Numbered from the stretch's first letter, positions 1 to 8,346 are shown. The stretch is DNA of 64,000 nt from Nocardia sp. BMG111209 (GCF_000381925.1 NZ_KB907308.1:186001-250000), one strand, 5' to 3'. The notes: generated from the sequence alone by a model not told the origin. Numbers and translations are program-made.

Positions 1-557
1 TCGGTCACGTCCGAGGAGCGGCCCCCGGTTCCGCGCGGCTGCGCGCCATCACCGACCAACTCGTCGACGAACTGACCGGCAGGCAACTGGGCTCGGACTT
101 CGCCGTCCGCCAATACTCACAACTGCTGATCCTCGAGGTCCTCCGGGCCTACCTCGAGCACACCGCCCTGCCCCCAGGACAACTGCGCCTACTGACCGAC
201 GAGCGCCTACGCCCCGCCGTCACCCGCATGCACTCCGAACCCGGCAAGCAATGGCTCCTCGACGACCTCGCCCGCGTATCGTCGATGTCGCGAACCACAT
301 TCGCCGAACGCTTCCGAGCCGTAGCAGGCGTACCACCGCTCGCCTACCTGAACAGCTGGCGCATGGTCCTGGCCCAACGCGCACTCCGAGAAGACGACAC
401 CCGTATCGGCTTCCTCGCCGCGAACCTCGGGTACACCTCGGAGAGCGCCTTCAGCACAGCGTTCAAACGAGAGGTGGGCGAGTCCCCGCTGCGCTACCGC
501 AGCCGTATACGCCGAGAACGACCAACCGCGGAGAACGGTCCGGCATGGACCTCATGA
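1..557 (+). CDS. AraC-family transcriptional regulator, 5' end cut by the window
   Basis: The open frame runs in from the left edge, so the true start is outside the window. The visible 184 residues hold the end of a cupin-like N-terminal ligand domain (about residues 1-75), followed by the two helix-turn-helix units of an AraC/XylS DNA-binding domain: the segment with LDDLARVSSMSRTTFAERF, then the second helix pair ending in YTSESAFSTAFKREVGESP, the classical AraC signature. The long N-terminal part resembles the AraC_binding/cupin_6 type that controls neighbouring oxidoreductases. The target gene is not visible. The family call is secure; the ligand is unknown. Confidence 0.9.
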   Translation, partial: GHVRGAAPGSARLRAITDQLVDELTGRQLGSDFAVRQYSQLLILEVLRAYLEHTALPPGQLRLLTDERLRPAVTRMHSEPGKQWLLDDLARVSSMSRTTFAERFRAVAGVPPLAYLNSWRMVLAQRALREDDTRIGFLAANLGYTSESAFSTAFKREVGESPLRYRSRIRRERPTAENGPAWTS

Positions 558-1083
558 GCACCATGCCCGTCGTCCCACCCAGGCGGTTCGTTCGCCCGGT
601 GTGTGCCGCCGGACCCGACGCACTGGGGCAATCAGCGCAGCTGGGATCCTTCATCGTGGTCACCGTTGCCGACCACCCGGCCCCGCCTCGGTGAGTTCCG
701 CCTGGATCGCGAACGTCGACCCGAGTGGGGTGGTCATCTTCGCCCCGATTGTCAGGCGACGGGCTTTGTCATCCCGAGCGGTCTCATGTCCACTCCCGAG
801 ACGTCCCGGGCAGAGTGGATGGAGGCCGTGCGTGGCACGGTGTGGGGCGCCCGGCATTCGGTGCTGGCACACGAGAGTGCGCGATAATGCCGCCGAGCGC
901 GCCGACCACCAGATGTACTAGGCCACAGGGCATCTGGAACTGCAGATATGCGGGCATCTCGCTCGGCGCGTAGTACGCAGTCCCTGGTCACACGAGAGCG
1001 ATTGCCGCTGACGGTACGACATAAGACACCGTGACCTCGATAGGCCCAGGCCAGGCCGGCTCAGCCATCGCAGGGTCGAGCTA
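558..1083. other. Intergenic stretch without a clear gene, left flank of the IS element
   Basis: No frame here has convincing codon use plus a ribosome site. Several short overlapping frames exist on both strands but none resembles a family I know. The stretch separates the AraC gene from the insertion sequence, and I read it as non-coding or eroded DNA. Confidence 0.4.
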
Positions 1084-1087
1084 CTAA

Positions 1088-1108
1088 TACTGCAACGTCA
1101 CTCGTGTG
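1088..1108 (+). repeat. Left terminal inverted repeat of the IS701 element
   Basis: Begins TACTGCAACGTCACTC directly after the CTAA target copy at 1084-1087. It matches the reverse complement of 2433-2453 at 18 of 21 positions. Confidence 0.9.
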
Positions 1109-1132
1109 GATCGCTGCTGGTAGACCTGTCGG

Positions 1133-2439
1133 GTGATGTTGGATCGGCTGGTGGTCGAGCTGGATTCGTTGATGGCACGGATCGGGGACCGGTTTTGCCG
1201 GTCCGAACCGCGTGCGAGGGCGCGGGAGTACGTGGCCGGGCTGGTCGCGGGCCTGGAACGCAAGAACGGCTGGACTTTGGCCGAGCGTGCTGGTGAGGTG
1301 TGCCCGAACGGGATGCAGCGGTTGCTTCGCAAGGCCGACTGGGACATCGGTGGTGTCCGCGACGAGGTCCGTGCGTACGTGGTCGAGCACCTCGGCGATC
1401 GGGAGGGTGTGCTCATCGCCGACGAGACAGGGTTCTTGAAGAAAGGCGTGAAATCCGCTGGGGTGCAACGCCAGTACTCCGGCACTGCGGGACGGACGGA
1501 GAACTGTCAGATCGGGGTGTTCCTGGCGTATGCCTCCCCGCGTGGGCATGCCCTGATCGATCGGGAGCTGTATCTGCCCGAGTCGTGGACCACCGACCGG
1601 GATCGCTGCCGCGCCGCGGACATCCCCGACGAGGTCGAATTCGCTACCAAGCCGCGGCAGGTGATCGCGATGCTGGAACGGACGTTGGCCGCGAACGTGC
1701 CGTTCGCCTGGTTCACCGCGGATGAAGCCTACGGTCAGGCCGGATATCTACGGGAATGGCTCGAAGACCATGATGTGTTTCATGTGATGGCGACCCGGCG
1801 CGACGACCGGTTCGCCACCCGCGCCGAGCGGACCGGCCGCGCCGACGCGCTGATCGCGGGACTGCCGGTTCGTGCGTGGCAGCGGCTGTCGGTCGGCGCC
1901 GGTTCCCACGGCCCCCGCGAATACGACTGGGCCAGAAAGCCGATCGACGGACGCTGGGCTGCTGGGCGAGGACACTGGTTGCTGGCGCGGCGGGCACTGA
2001 CCCCGAACAGCAAAGGCGAACTCGAGATCGCCTATTACGTGTGTTACGGCCCGGCCCGAGCGCGCCTGGTGGATCTGGCCTGGACCGCCGGCTCGCGCTG
2101 GCATGTCGAAGAATGTTTCCAGCAGGCCAAGAACGAGGCCGGGCTCGACCACTACCAGGTGCGTTCCTGGCGGGCCTGGTACGCCCACATCACGCTCTCG
2201 ATGCTCGCCCTGGCCTGGCTCGCGGCATCGAAAACCATTGCCTCAAAAGGGGAAACGACTCCCGCGCCGAGGATATGATCGCGCTCACGCTACCGGAGAT
2301 TCGCCGCCTGCTGGTGGCGTTCGTGCTCACCCGCCACCATCACGCCGACCACATCTGGGCATGGTCGCACTGGCGACGCCGCCGACAGCACCAGGCCCGG
2401 TTATCGCACTACCGACGCCGCGGCCACCCACTCACCTGA
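1133..2439 (+). pseudogene. IS701-family transposase with a reading-frame break near its C-terminus
   Basis: DDE transposase. The first frame (1133-2278, 381 aa, GTG or the adjacent ATG start) holds the DDE_5 catalytic domain: ADETGF (Asp about 97), FTADEAYG (Asp about 197) and the helix HVEECFQQAKNEAGLDHY (acidic residue about 326-334). The last family block, with ALTLPEIRRLL and an Arg/His-rich tail, is not in this frame. It lies in the -1 frame, ending with the TGA at 2437-2439. The switch maps to the run TCAAAAGGGG near 2249-2258, where an AAAA tract would allow a -1 slip. The gene is therefore either a simple frameshift mutant or one made by programmed frameshifting. The catalytic residues are intact and the upstream frame is long, so activity is possible. 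Confidence 0.85.
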
Positions 2440-2453
2440 GTGGCGTTGCAGTA
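2433..2453 (-). repeat. Right terminal inverted repeat of the IS701 element
   Basis: The top strand ends ...GGCGTTGCAGTA and is followed directly by the CTAA target copy at 2454-2457. The transposase stop codon (2437-2439) lies inside this repeat. Confidence 0.9.
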
Positions 2454-2591
2454 CTAATGGGCGTGGTGAGCATCCGACTTATTGTTGGGCGCGCACGCAC
2501 CACGCACCACAGCGGAAGCGACTTACCGCGTCGCCCGATCTCGGCGGAGACCCGATGGGTCGAGCACCACTTGGGCGCTGCTGTCCGGGAC

Positions 2592-3102
2592 TCAATCACA
2601 CGGGTAGCGGAAGTATTCCAAGCCGTTGGGCACGTTCAGGCTGTAGCCCTGGGGCAGTCGCGAGTCGTCGGATTCGCCGCCGGCACGACGCGCAGCCTTG
2701 TACGCGGCGATATCCGGAGTATCCGGAATCAACTCCGTCGCACCGATTCCCCACTCGAAATAGTGCAGGCGGTCGTAACACGTTCGGCAGCGTGGCTCAC
2801 GATCACCGTCCGCGCCTCCGGCCAGCTCTGCGAAGGTGTCACCGGCGTGCAACAGCGGACACTCGTGGTGCGTGGCATGGCCGCAGCCCCGGCAGGTGGT
2901 ACAGGCGGCGGGGATGAGAACAAGTCGGCTGCGGCGGAGGTCGTGTGGGTGGAATTCGCTCGCGAGGCCGCCTTTCAATCCGGTGCCGTCACACGCCGGG
3001 CATGGCTCGATTCTCCCCGAGCGCAGGACGGTGACGATAGCGGACTCAGGTGATGCGGGAGTAAGCCTTCGCGGCGTTCTTCCGGGCGTGGTTCTCGACC
3101 AT
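2592..3102 (-). pseudogene. Cys-rich (zinc-ribbon-like) hypothetical protein, broken near its N-terminus
   Basis: An ATG at 3102 opens with MVENHARKNAAKAYSRIT and then meets TGA at 3046-3048. Within a few codons the reading continues in another frame with IVTVLRSGRIEPCPACDGTG and stays open to 2592. The N-terminal stretch fits the small actinobacterial motif ARKxAxxYxxxTGxxY found at the start of many short accessory proteins, so the two parts probably belonged to one gene. The second part has clustered cysteine pairs (CPACDG, CTTCRGCG, CRTCYDR), suggesting zinc ribbons. A GTG at 3113 could start the second frame alone. The function is unknown; it sits beside the IS element. Confidence 0.5.
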
Positions 3103-3514
3103 TGGATGCTCACTCGATTCCGACGCGCGGTCCCCCGTGACCTGACACGCCTTTTGGTGGCAACCGGGAAGGATGAGTCGCGCGGTGCGGAGCACCTTCG
3201 GGCCGTGAAGACGATCGGTCACGGGCCGATCGAAGCCGAGGCCGCCGACCAGCGGCCTGATTGCGGGCAATGCAACAGAGTTGCACCGCCGTGAGCAATC
3301 CGGGCACGCCGAATCAATGAGCTCCGGCTGTGCTACCTCACTACCGAAGTAGTTCGGCTCGCCCAAGAATGTCCCGTATTGCCACCTTTAACCTGAAATC
3401 TGTTGTGCCGCAGAACATCCGCTCATGGCTCCCCTACTTATGGCTGGTCGGCGAAAACACAGTCCATCCCAAAGGCCTTGCGGGAGCGGGTATGGTCGAT
3501 CGATCGGAAGCAAA
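3103..3514. other. Stretch without a convincing gene
   Basis: A frame on the minus strand (3366 to 3046) contains a CPDCSRRC cysteine cluster and runs into the broken gene's first frame. It has no clear ribosome site and I cannot decide whether it is coding. One unit of the short interspersed repeat (3413-3427) lies here. Nothing else was recognised. Confidence 0.35.
3413..3427 (+). repeat. Short interspersed repeat unit 1 (GAACATCCGCTCATG)
   Basis: The first of six related units between 3.4 and 6.55 kb sharing the core ATCCG(C/G)T(C/A)AT. This copy is shorter and lacks the CCG that follows in the others. Confidence 0.5.
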
Positions 3515-3622
3515 ATGGTGGTGTTCGGCTCCACCATCGAAGATGGCACGATCGTCTCCACCGACCTGATGGCCGACCACGACCAGCTGGAACGACTCGA
3601 CGTGGAGAATCCTGGAAGATGA
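3515..3622 (+). CDS. Small ORF translationally coupled to trmO
   Basis: A 35-residue frame starting MVVFGSTIEDGTIVSTD. It has a plausible ribosome site (GGAAG, six bases upstream) and its TGA overlaps the ATG of trmO (ATGA). That arrangement suggests either a real short leader gene or the surviving 3' end of a longer gene. I recognise no family. The codon choice (GTC, ACC, GAC, CTG) fits a coding sequence of this genome. Uncertain. Confidence 0.35.
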   Translation: MVVFGSTIEDGTIVSTDLMADHDQLERLDVENPGR

Positions 3623-4029
3623 CCGAATTTCTATTGCGGCCGGTCGGCCGAGTCGAGTCCGAACTCACCGACCTGGCGGCAGCGCCGCGCCAGGGTGACG
3701 AGGGAGCGCCGGATTGCGATCTGGTGCTCGAGGAGGGCCTGATGCCCGCCGTCGCCGATCTCGCCGTCGGAGATCGGGTCGTCGTGCTCACCTGGCTGGA
3801 CCGTGCGGACCGCGACGCCCTGGTGGTGCATCCACGTGGCGACCGCACCCGACCGCCGACCGGTGTCTTCGCGACCCGCTCACCGGACCGTCCCAATCCG
3901 ATCGGTTTACACACCGTGACCGTCCTGGCCGCTGAAGGCACCCGGCTGCGAGTCCGTGGCTTGGAGGCCTTGAACGGTACGCCGATCCTGGACATCAAGC
4001 CGGTGCTCGGCCCGGTTGACCAGCGCTGA
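3619..4029 (+). CDS. trmO: tRNA (N6-threonylcarbamoyladenosine37-N6)-methyltransferase TrmO
   Basis: A 136-residue protein of the TrmO/TsaA (YaeB) family, which uses S-adenosylmethionine to methylate t6A37 in tRNA reading ACY codons. The family signature FATRSPDRPNPIGLH is at residues 84-98, and the downstream block GTPILDIKP at 120-128 is the second conserved motif. The protein is a compact single beta-barrel domain without the C-terminal extension of the E. coli enzyme, as is usual in actinobacteria. The ATG at 3619 is chosen because the conserved N-terminus (LRPVGRVES) starts directly after it and a GGA-type ribosome site precedes it. The frame stays open upstream without family similarity. 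Confidence 0.9.
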   Translation: MTEFLLRPVGRVESELTDLAAAPRQGDEGAPDCDLVLEEGLMPAVADLAVGDRVVVLTWLDRADRDALVVHPRGDRTRPPTGVFATRSPDRPNPIGLHTVTVLAAEGTRLRVRGLEALNGTPILDIKPVLGPVDQR

Positions 4030-4091
4030 CAGTCGTACAGGCAACATATCGAGGCCCGGCGCACTCCGCGTGTGTACGACGTCCGAACCCG

Positions 4092-4160
4092 GCGAACATC
4101 CGCTCATGCCGCTGAGCGAGCGAAGCGGTTGTGCCCGTTCGGTATCCGCTCATGCCGAAT
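4092..4160 (+). repeat. Short interspersed repeat units 2 and 3
   Basis: Two units in one block: GCGAACATCCGCTCATGCCG at 4092-4111 and GTATCCGCTCATGCCGAAT at 4142-4160. The 52 bases from 4109 to 4160 match 6433-6484 at about 43 positions, so the repeat is longer than its core. Confidence 0.6.
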
Positions 4161-4292
4161 ACAGACCGGAGGATGTCGAACGCAGTCCCGAGCGTGTCGT
4201 TCGGCGTGTCGAGCGACGATACCCAGGTAACGGCGCTGATCCCCTCGTGCCCACCCATACTGAGGGTCACGGATCGAACAATGGAGATTGTC

Positions 4293-4562
4293 GTGGCTCA
4301 TCCCGCCAACGCCAACCAGAATGCGGATGTCGTCGTCGCCGCAGCAAACTTGGCGGCAGACACTGTCCTCGGAACAACAGCCAATCCGATCACCCAAGCT
4401 CAGCTGGCGCAGAACACAGCCGCCGGCATGCGACAGAACATGCACGCCGCGCTCGAAGTCCACTCGGATGCCTTGGACGCGTTGGACGACACCCCTGAGA
4501 TATTGGCAGCCACCGCACGCGTGCAAACCGCACTGGATCGGCTCGAGGCTATCGACCCGTAG
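4293..4562 (+). CDS. Small hypothetical helical protein
   Basis: An 89-residue protein starting at GTG 4293, seven bases after a GGAG ribosome site; an in-frame ATG at 4281 is the alternative. It is rich in Ala, Asn, Gln and Leu (ANANQNADVVVAAANLAAD near the start) and should be almost entirely alpha-helical. It has no cysteine, no signal peptide and no membrane segment. Its size and helical make-up recall small nocardial hypothetical proteins, but I recognise no named domain. It lies alone between repeat units 3 and 4, with no operon partner. Confidence 0.6.
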   Translation: MAHPANANQNADVVVAAANLAADTVLGTTANPITQAQLAQNTAAGMRQNMHAALEVHSDALDALDDTPEILAATARVQTALDRLEAIDP

Positions 4563-4624
4563 CAAGCTCTCCACTCGGCCGACCCCTCCTCGATGAGCAT
4601 CGTCAGACCGTGGAGCTCACTCCG

Positions 4625-4644
4625 GCGAACATCCGGTAATACCG
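4625..4644 (+). repeat. Short interspersed repeat unit 4
   Basis: GCGAACATCCGGTAATACCG. The stretch CGAACATCCGGTAAT is the exact reverse complement of ATTACCGGATGTTCG in unit 6 (6528-6542), so units occur in both orientations. Confidence 0.55.
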
Positions 4645-4655
4645 CTGGTCGAGAG

Positions 4656-4757
4656 ATGGCTCCCACCTCTGATCTCGATGTCACCTTCGCCGACGACGAT
4701 CTCGTGCTCCGCCGACCCGCACTCGTCCGCTACATCGGCGACAAAGTCATTTCCTGA
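4656..4757 (+). CDS. Possible 33-residue ORF or gene remnant
   Basis: ATG 4656 opens MAPTSDLDVTFADDD and ends at TGA 4757, overlapping the 3' end of the convergent reductase by 11 bases. The acidic-then-basic composition (DDDLVLRRPALVRYIGD) looks like the end of a larger actinobacterial protein rather than a free peptide. No good ribosome site is present. Low confidence. Confidence 0.2.
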   Translation: MAPTSDLDVTFADDDLVLRRPALVRYIGDKVIS

Positions 4758-5361
4758 CTCCGAACCTCAGGTGCAGCACTCGCTCGCCCTGAATGACCAC
4801 GTGCGGGTCTTCCAGTAGGTGCTGGCCGTCGATGTCGCCGAAGAAGCGTTTTCCGGATCCGAACACCACGGGGACCACGTCCATCGCGACCTCGTCGATC
4901 AGCCCGGCCGCGAGGAACTGGCCGCCGACCTGTCCGGCGTTGACGGCGATGGTGCGGTCGCCGGCAAGTTCTCGTGCGGTGGCGACAGCGGCGTGGATGT
5001 TGTCGACGAAGTGGTAGGAGGCCTCCGGGTGCCAACCGTGCGGCTTGGGGCGATGCGAGACCACGACCACGTGCTCACCCGCGGGTGGCTGCCCCTCCCA
5101 ACCGTTCACCAGGTCGAACAGGTTGCGGCCCATGACGATCGTCCCGATCGACGCCCACGTGGCGCGGACGTAGTCCGCCGAGGCACGCGCGACCTTGAAT
5201 CCGGCTCCGATGCCGGAATGATCGAAGTCCTGCTCGCCGGCGGGTTCTGTGATCGGGGTGTCACCGCTGAAATACCACTCGTGCAGGGGGCCGACGTCGT
5301 CGTTCTTGTCGGCGATGAAGCCGTCCACCGACACCACGTTGTGCATGATCACCGTGCTCAC
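4747..5361 (-). CDS. Dihydrofolate reductase family protein (RibD C-terminal type)
   Basis: A 204-residue cytoplasmic protein of the DHFR-like/RibD_C superfamily of NADPH-dependent reductases. It opens MSTVIMHNVVSVDGFIAD, the usual beta-strand plus S-x-DG-xIA motif. The nucleotide-binding block GTIVMGRNLFDLV lies near residue 100, and a late GSGKRFFGD motif precedes the C-terminal strand (HLRFGVRK). GTG 5361 is chosen because a strong GGAGGAG sits six bases upstream. It is downstream of the AraC gene on the same strand (73-bp gap), so the regulator may control it. The substrate is unknown; most relatives are uncharacterised. Confidence 0.88.
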   Translation of the reverse strand: MSTVIMHNVVSVDGFIADKNDDVGPLHEWYFSGDTPITEPAGEQDFDHSGIGAGFKVARASADYVRATWASIGTIVMGRNLFDLVNGWEGQPPAGEHVVVVSHRPKPHGWHPEASYHFVDNIHAAVATARELAGDRTIAVNAGQVGGQFLAAGLIDEVAMDVVPVVFGSGKRFFGDIDGQHLLEDPHVVIQGERVLHLRFGVRK

Positions 5362-5434
5362 AGGGTCTCCTCCGGATCGATAGGGCGTGGATTCCGATTC
5401 TGTGGCACCGCCGGGTACGCACGCTTGTAAAAAA

Positions 5435-6277
5435 TCACTCGATCGGCATCGGCCCGGCATCCGGCGGGAATCGGTCCTGGGCCGGAAATCTGCGCCGCAG
5501 CGCAAGGTAGTCGGTGGGGGTGTGGCCGGTGAAGTCCTTGAACTCCTTGCTGGCGTGCGCCTGATCGAAATACCCTGCGGAGTGCGCGAATTCGGTCCAA
5601 TAGACCGGACCGCGCGCGTCGACGGACAGGATCAGGCGGGCAAAACGATAGATGCGGGCCACGCGTTTGGGTGTGACGCCGACATGAGATTTGAATTGTG
5701 TGGTCAGATAATTGCCACTCACCCCGGCGGCGTCGCCGAGCGCCGCGACCGAGACCGAACCGTAGGACCTCTCCAACCGTGTCCCCACCTGCGTGACCAG
5801 GTCGAGAGTGTCTGATCGGGTTTCCACGAGACGCGACCGCAACTCCTGCTCGACGAGGTCGAGCGCGTCGGCGGCATCGCCGAGCTCGCCGAGGCGACCG
5901 CGGATTCGCTCCAGCGCGCGCTGCCACACCGCGTCGACGGGCACATAGCGATCCCGCAGTTCGAGCGCCGGAATGCCGGTGAACGCCGAAAGTCCCCAGG
6001 GCTTGAAATGCACTCCTACCAGTCGCACACGGGCCGGATACTCCAACAGAAAACGCTCGGTCCACAACCCCATGAACCACCCGTCGACCAGAGTCGCGGA
6101 CGGCACCGCGGGGTCGGGCACAGACAGCTGGACCGGGGCGCCGAGATTGATGAACAAATGCGCCGAAGGCATCGGAGGAACGAGCACGCGGCGATAACGT
6201 GGCACCCCGGACAGACAATAGATGTCGTCGATGAACCGATCGAGCGGTGGGCCGGGAACCCGGCCTGTGTAGCGCAT
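5435..6277 (-). CDS. AraC-family transcriptional regulator (DUF6597-type N-terminus)
   Basis: 280 residues. The N-terminal ~150 residues (RYTGRVPGPPLDRFIDDIYC..., VPPMPSAHLFINLG) are the jelly-roll-like sensor common in actinobacterial AraC regulators. The C-terminal ~110 residues carry two HTH units, with VAALGDAAGVSGNYLTTQFK and FAHSAGYFDQAHASKEFKDF followed by TGHTP, the AraC signature. It lies directly upstream of the DHFR-like reductase in the same direction and may activate it. The ligand is unknown. Confidence 0.9.
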   Translation of the reverse strand: MRYTGRVPGPPLDRFIDDIYCLSGVPRYRRVLVPPMPSAHLFINLGAPVQLSVPDPAVPSATLVDGWFMGLWTERFLLEYPARVRLVGVHFKPWGLSAFTGIPALELRDRYVPVDAVWQRALERIRGRLGELGDAADALDLVEQELRSRLVETRSDTLDLVTQVGTRLERSYGSVSVAALGDAAGVSGNYLTTQFKSHVGVTPKRVARIYRFARLILSVDARGPVYWTEFAHSAGYFDQAHASKEFKDFTGHTPTDYLALRRRFPAQDRFPPDAGPMPIE

Positions 6278-6432
6278 ACTCCAGTGTCTCGCATCCCGGT
6301 AGCAACGTCAGGAAACACCGGCACAGCCGACGCGATCCAGTACGGTCTCCGGCGCGGGTTGGGACCGCCGACGGAGCCTCCCTCGCCGGCGGACCGCGCC
6401 ATCCCCTAACCGTCGCCGAACGCACTCGTCTG

Positions 6433-6484
6433 CCGCTGGTCGCGCGAAGTGCCTGTGCCCGTTCGCAATCCGCTCATACCGAAT
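6433..6484 (+). repeat. Short interspersed repeat unit 5 with extended homology
   Basis: A 52-base copy ending GCAATCCGCTCATACCGAAT. It matches 4109-4160 at about 43 of 52 positions, including the shared TGTGCCCGTTCG. Confidence 0.55.
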
Positions 6485-6512
6485 TTCGGGCTGCTCCTGT
6501 TGCGCCACAGGG

Positions 6513-6544
6513 GTATCCGCTCATGCCGATTACCGGATGTTCGG
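6513..6544. repeat. Short interspersed repeat unit 6, head-to-head pair
   Basis: GTATCCGCTCATGCCG is followed immediately by ATTACCGGATGTTCGG. The second half is a unit in the opposite orientation (reverse complement of unit 4), so this copy is a back-to-back pair able to form a weak hairpin. Confidence 0.5.
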
Positions 6545-6919
6545 AAAGGTCTCACGAGAGAGGTCTGTCCCGGCGGCAAACTGGCCCAGAGCGATTCTGC
6601 GGGCAGGGTCGTCGACAGGTTGCCGGTCTACCGGCGGTTGCACTCAGGAGGTAGCCTGCCTCGCAGATAAGGCGACCGGTTGGAATCTTTCGGCAAACAC
6701 GGTGCGGTGTTGAGGTTTCATCAGGGGAATGAGCGGCGAGGTCCCGCCCAAGTGTCACGAAGCAAGAAGCGCAGACATATGCGGCTGCCGGCTACGGGTT
6801 CGCGGGACCGAAGGCGAAATTTCTGGAAACCGGCCAGGACTGGCGCGGTGCGCGGCGACGGTGGAACGCTGGTCACCATCAAAGCTTCAGCTGCACCACG
6901 AGAAAGACTGGTATCGACA

Positions 6920-7132
6920 ATGCTCGATGTTCTCCGTCGACCTTACCCCTGGGATCCGCGGCAACTGCAGGCAAGGGTGGTCATCCTCATTATCGTTGTC
7001 GCATCGATGACGACGCTGATCGGGCTAGGAGTTGCACCTCGCGCGGTGGTAGAGATCCTTGTCGCTGCGGTACTGACGGCAGGTGAGGTCGCCGAGCTGA
7101 TCCTTCGACCAAGGCCTGGAGCTCAGCGATGA
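6920..7132 (+). CDS. Small membrane protein, first gene of the WD40 cassette
   Basis: 70 residues from ATG 6920. After a basic, Pro-containing N-terminus (MLDVLRRPYPWDPRQLQAR) come two hydrophobic stretches, VVILIIVVASMTTLIGLGVA and VVEILVAAVLTAGEVAELIL, separated by PRA; the protein probably forms a membrane hairpin. Its TGA overlaps the ATG of the next gene (ATGA at 7129-7132), so the two are likely translationally coupled. The frame is open further upstream, but that part has no recognisable features. No family was recognised. The context suggests a membrane anchor or effector for the two soluble proteins that follow. Confidence 0.6.
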   Translation: MLDVLRRPYPWDPRQLQARVVILIIVVASMTTLIGLGVAPRAVVEILVAAVLTAGEVAELILRPRPGAQR

Positions 7133-8346
7133 CCAACAAGGTTGCCGAATTCAAGCGGCAGCTACGGGATCTGGTCGACCAAGCGAAGGCAGCAGGCGCA
7201 GGCAAAGCAGAGGCGCTGGCCCGTGAGGCCCATGTCGACGGGTCCACTGTTAGCAAAGCGATTGGGCAGAACCATCGCTTGCCGACAAGGGAAATCACCC
7301 GGGATCTCGTCGCAGTCTGCCTGCGGTACATTCATCCCGACATTCCGCCTGATCAGCTGGAGAAGAGCCTGCGCTGGTGGTTGAACCGCCGCGAGGATGC
7401 TGATCGCCACGCTCGATCGTCACGTATGGACGACAACTCACTGCCTTTACATACTCTCGCGGATGTTGTAAGAAAAATCGCGGATGCTCGAAGCGCGGTG
7501 GTCTCTGTGCTGTCCATATACCGCGACCGCGCAGAGCAGGTGCAGAAGTTCGAGAAAGCCTTCGATGAGCAGATCCTACGCAGAAGAAGCGATCTGGAAC
7601 TGCGTAGAGGCCAACGTGAGCGTCTCGAGGCCGGATACAGGGATATCCAACTCAAGGTACACAACGGAGGCCTGGATGCGGACGGGGTCGAGAAAGAAGT
7701 CGCAGCCGTGCTCGAATCGTCGGATCTCGTTTACACGGCCCTAATTGGCGGTGTATCGGTACGCGCTCTAGGCGATACGACTATAGGAAGCTTCGGGTTC
7801 GACGATTATGACCTCGACAAGGCTACGAAGGATCGGATCCGCCGAAATTTCAAGAGCATCGTTTTCGGATATGTCCATCCCGATTTACCTCACTCCGACT
7901 CATCCGATTTCTATATCGCATTGGATCTGTTGAGGTCATGCGATTACACGCTGATGGAAGCGTTTACAATCAAGTATCACTACAACGTCGGCGCAGATAA
8001 GCATAAAAAACCCCTCACAGAGGCGGAGCTGGCGAATCGTTTGGACGAGTATGAGGATGCGTTGAAACGGCTGGAGAATCGACTGAGCGCGCTAGAGCGC
8101 GATGCTGTGTCTATCGGCTTGAACGCACCAGAGGCAGCGTATTACGGAATGCGGCGAGAGGCCGACAGAATCCTGATGGAAATCAAGGCAGAGGCGGACA
8201 GGATCTATGTGTTGGAATGTGAGCTCCAATCGCTGGTCCAGTCCGCCCCCGACACCGATGATGGCCCGGAGCTGCCGGACACCGACCTGTCCTACACACC
8301 GGTCCCGACCGCTGGCGGCGACTGTGGCGGAGGCAGCGATGAATAA
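7129..8346 (+). CDS. HTH / coiled-coil protein with a DnaJ-like HPD motif
   Basis: 405 residues. Residues ~24-65 match the HTH placed at the N-terminus of many actinobacterial STAND/WD40 conflict proteins (ALAREAHVDGSTVSKAIGQ, then a RLPT turn and LVAVC). Two charged heptad-like regions follow (~110-200 and ~295-375), predicted coiled coils. Between them, IRRNFKSIVFGYVHPDLP puts an HPD triad at 250-252 after a basic helix. The layout resembles a degenerate J-domain, which would imply Hsp70 contact; this is inference. The Gly/Asp-rich tail reads into the next gene, with an 8-bp overlap. Codon use is visibly A/T-richer than in neighbours (ATA, TTA, AAA, TAT), suggesting acquisition. The function is unknown. 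Confidence 0.72.
   Translation: MTNKVAEFKRQLRDLVDQAKAAGAGKAEALAREAHVDGSTVSKAIGQNHRLPTREITRDLVAVCLRYIHPDIPPDQLEKSLRWWLNRREDADRHARSSRMDDNSLPLHTLADVVRKIADARSAVVSVLSIYRDRAEQVQKFEKAFDEQILRRRSDLELRRGQRERLEAGYRDIQLKVHNGGLDADGVEKEVAAVLESSDLVYTALIGGVSVRALGDTTIGSFGFDDYDLDKATKDRIRRNFKSIVFGYVHPDLPHSDSSDFYIALDLLRSCDYTLMEAFTIKYHYNVGADKHKKPLTEAELANRLDEYEDALKRLENRLSALERDAVSIGLNAPEAAYYGMRREADRILMEIKAEADRIYVLECELQSLVQSAPDTDDGPELPDTDLSYTPVPTAGGDCGGGSDE

Larger units (their letters stand above)
1088..2453 (+). mobile_element. IS701-family insertion sequence, complete
   Basis: A 1366-bp element bounded by imperfect inverted repeats of about 21 bp (18 of 21 matching; both read inward as TACTGCAACG...). It is flanked directly on both sides by the 4-bp direct repeat CTAA (1084-1087 and 2454-2457). 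A 4-bp duplication fitting YTAR is the hallmark of IS701-family insertion, so the element almost certainly transposed here as a unit. It carries one transposase gene whose stop codon lies inside the right repeat. The reading-frame break near the 3' end is described under the transposase. Confidence 0.92.
6278..6919. other. Long intergenic region with repeat units 5 and 6 and the upstream region of the WD40 cassette
   Basis: No gene with convincing codon use. The first half holds repeat units 5 and 6. The second half (about 6680-6919) is A/T-richer and should contain the promoter of the three-gene cassette, although no clear -35/-10 pair was identified. The frame of the downstream membrane peptide stays open to about 6680 but lacks features there. 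Confidence 0.4.

Noticed and set aside
558..991. Several short overlapping frames on both strands left of the IS element
   Set aside because: None has a ribosome site, family similarity or consistent codon use.
3046..3366. Minus-strand 106-codon frame with a CPDC motif, overlapping the broken Cys-rich gene
   Set aside because: No clear start site; its last 18 codons are better explained as the N-terminus of the broken gene from ATG 3102.
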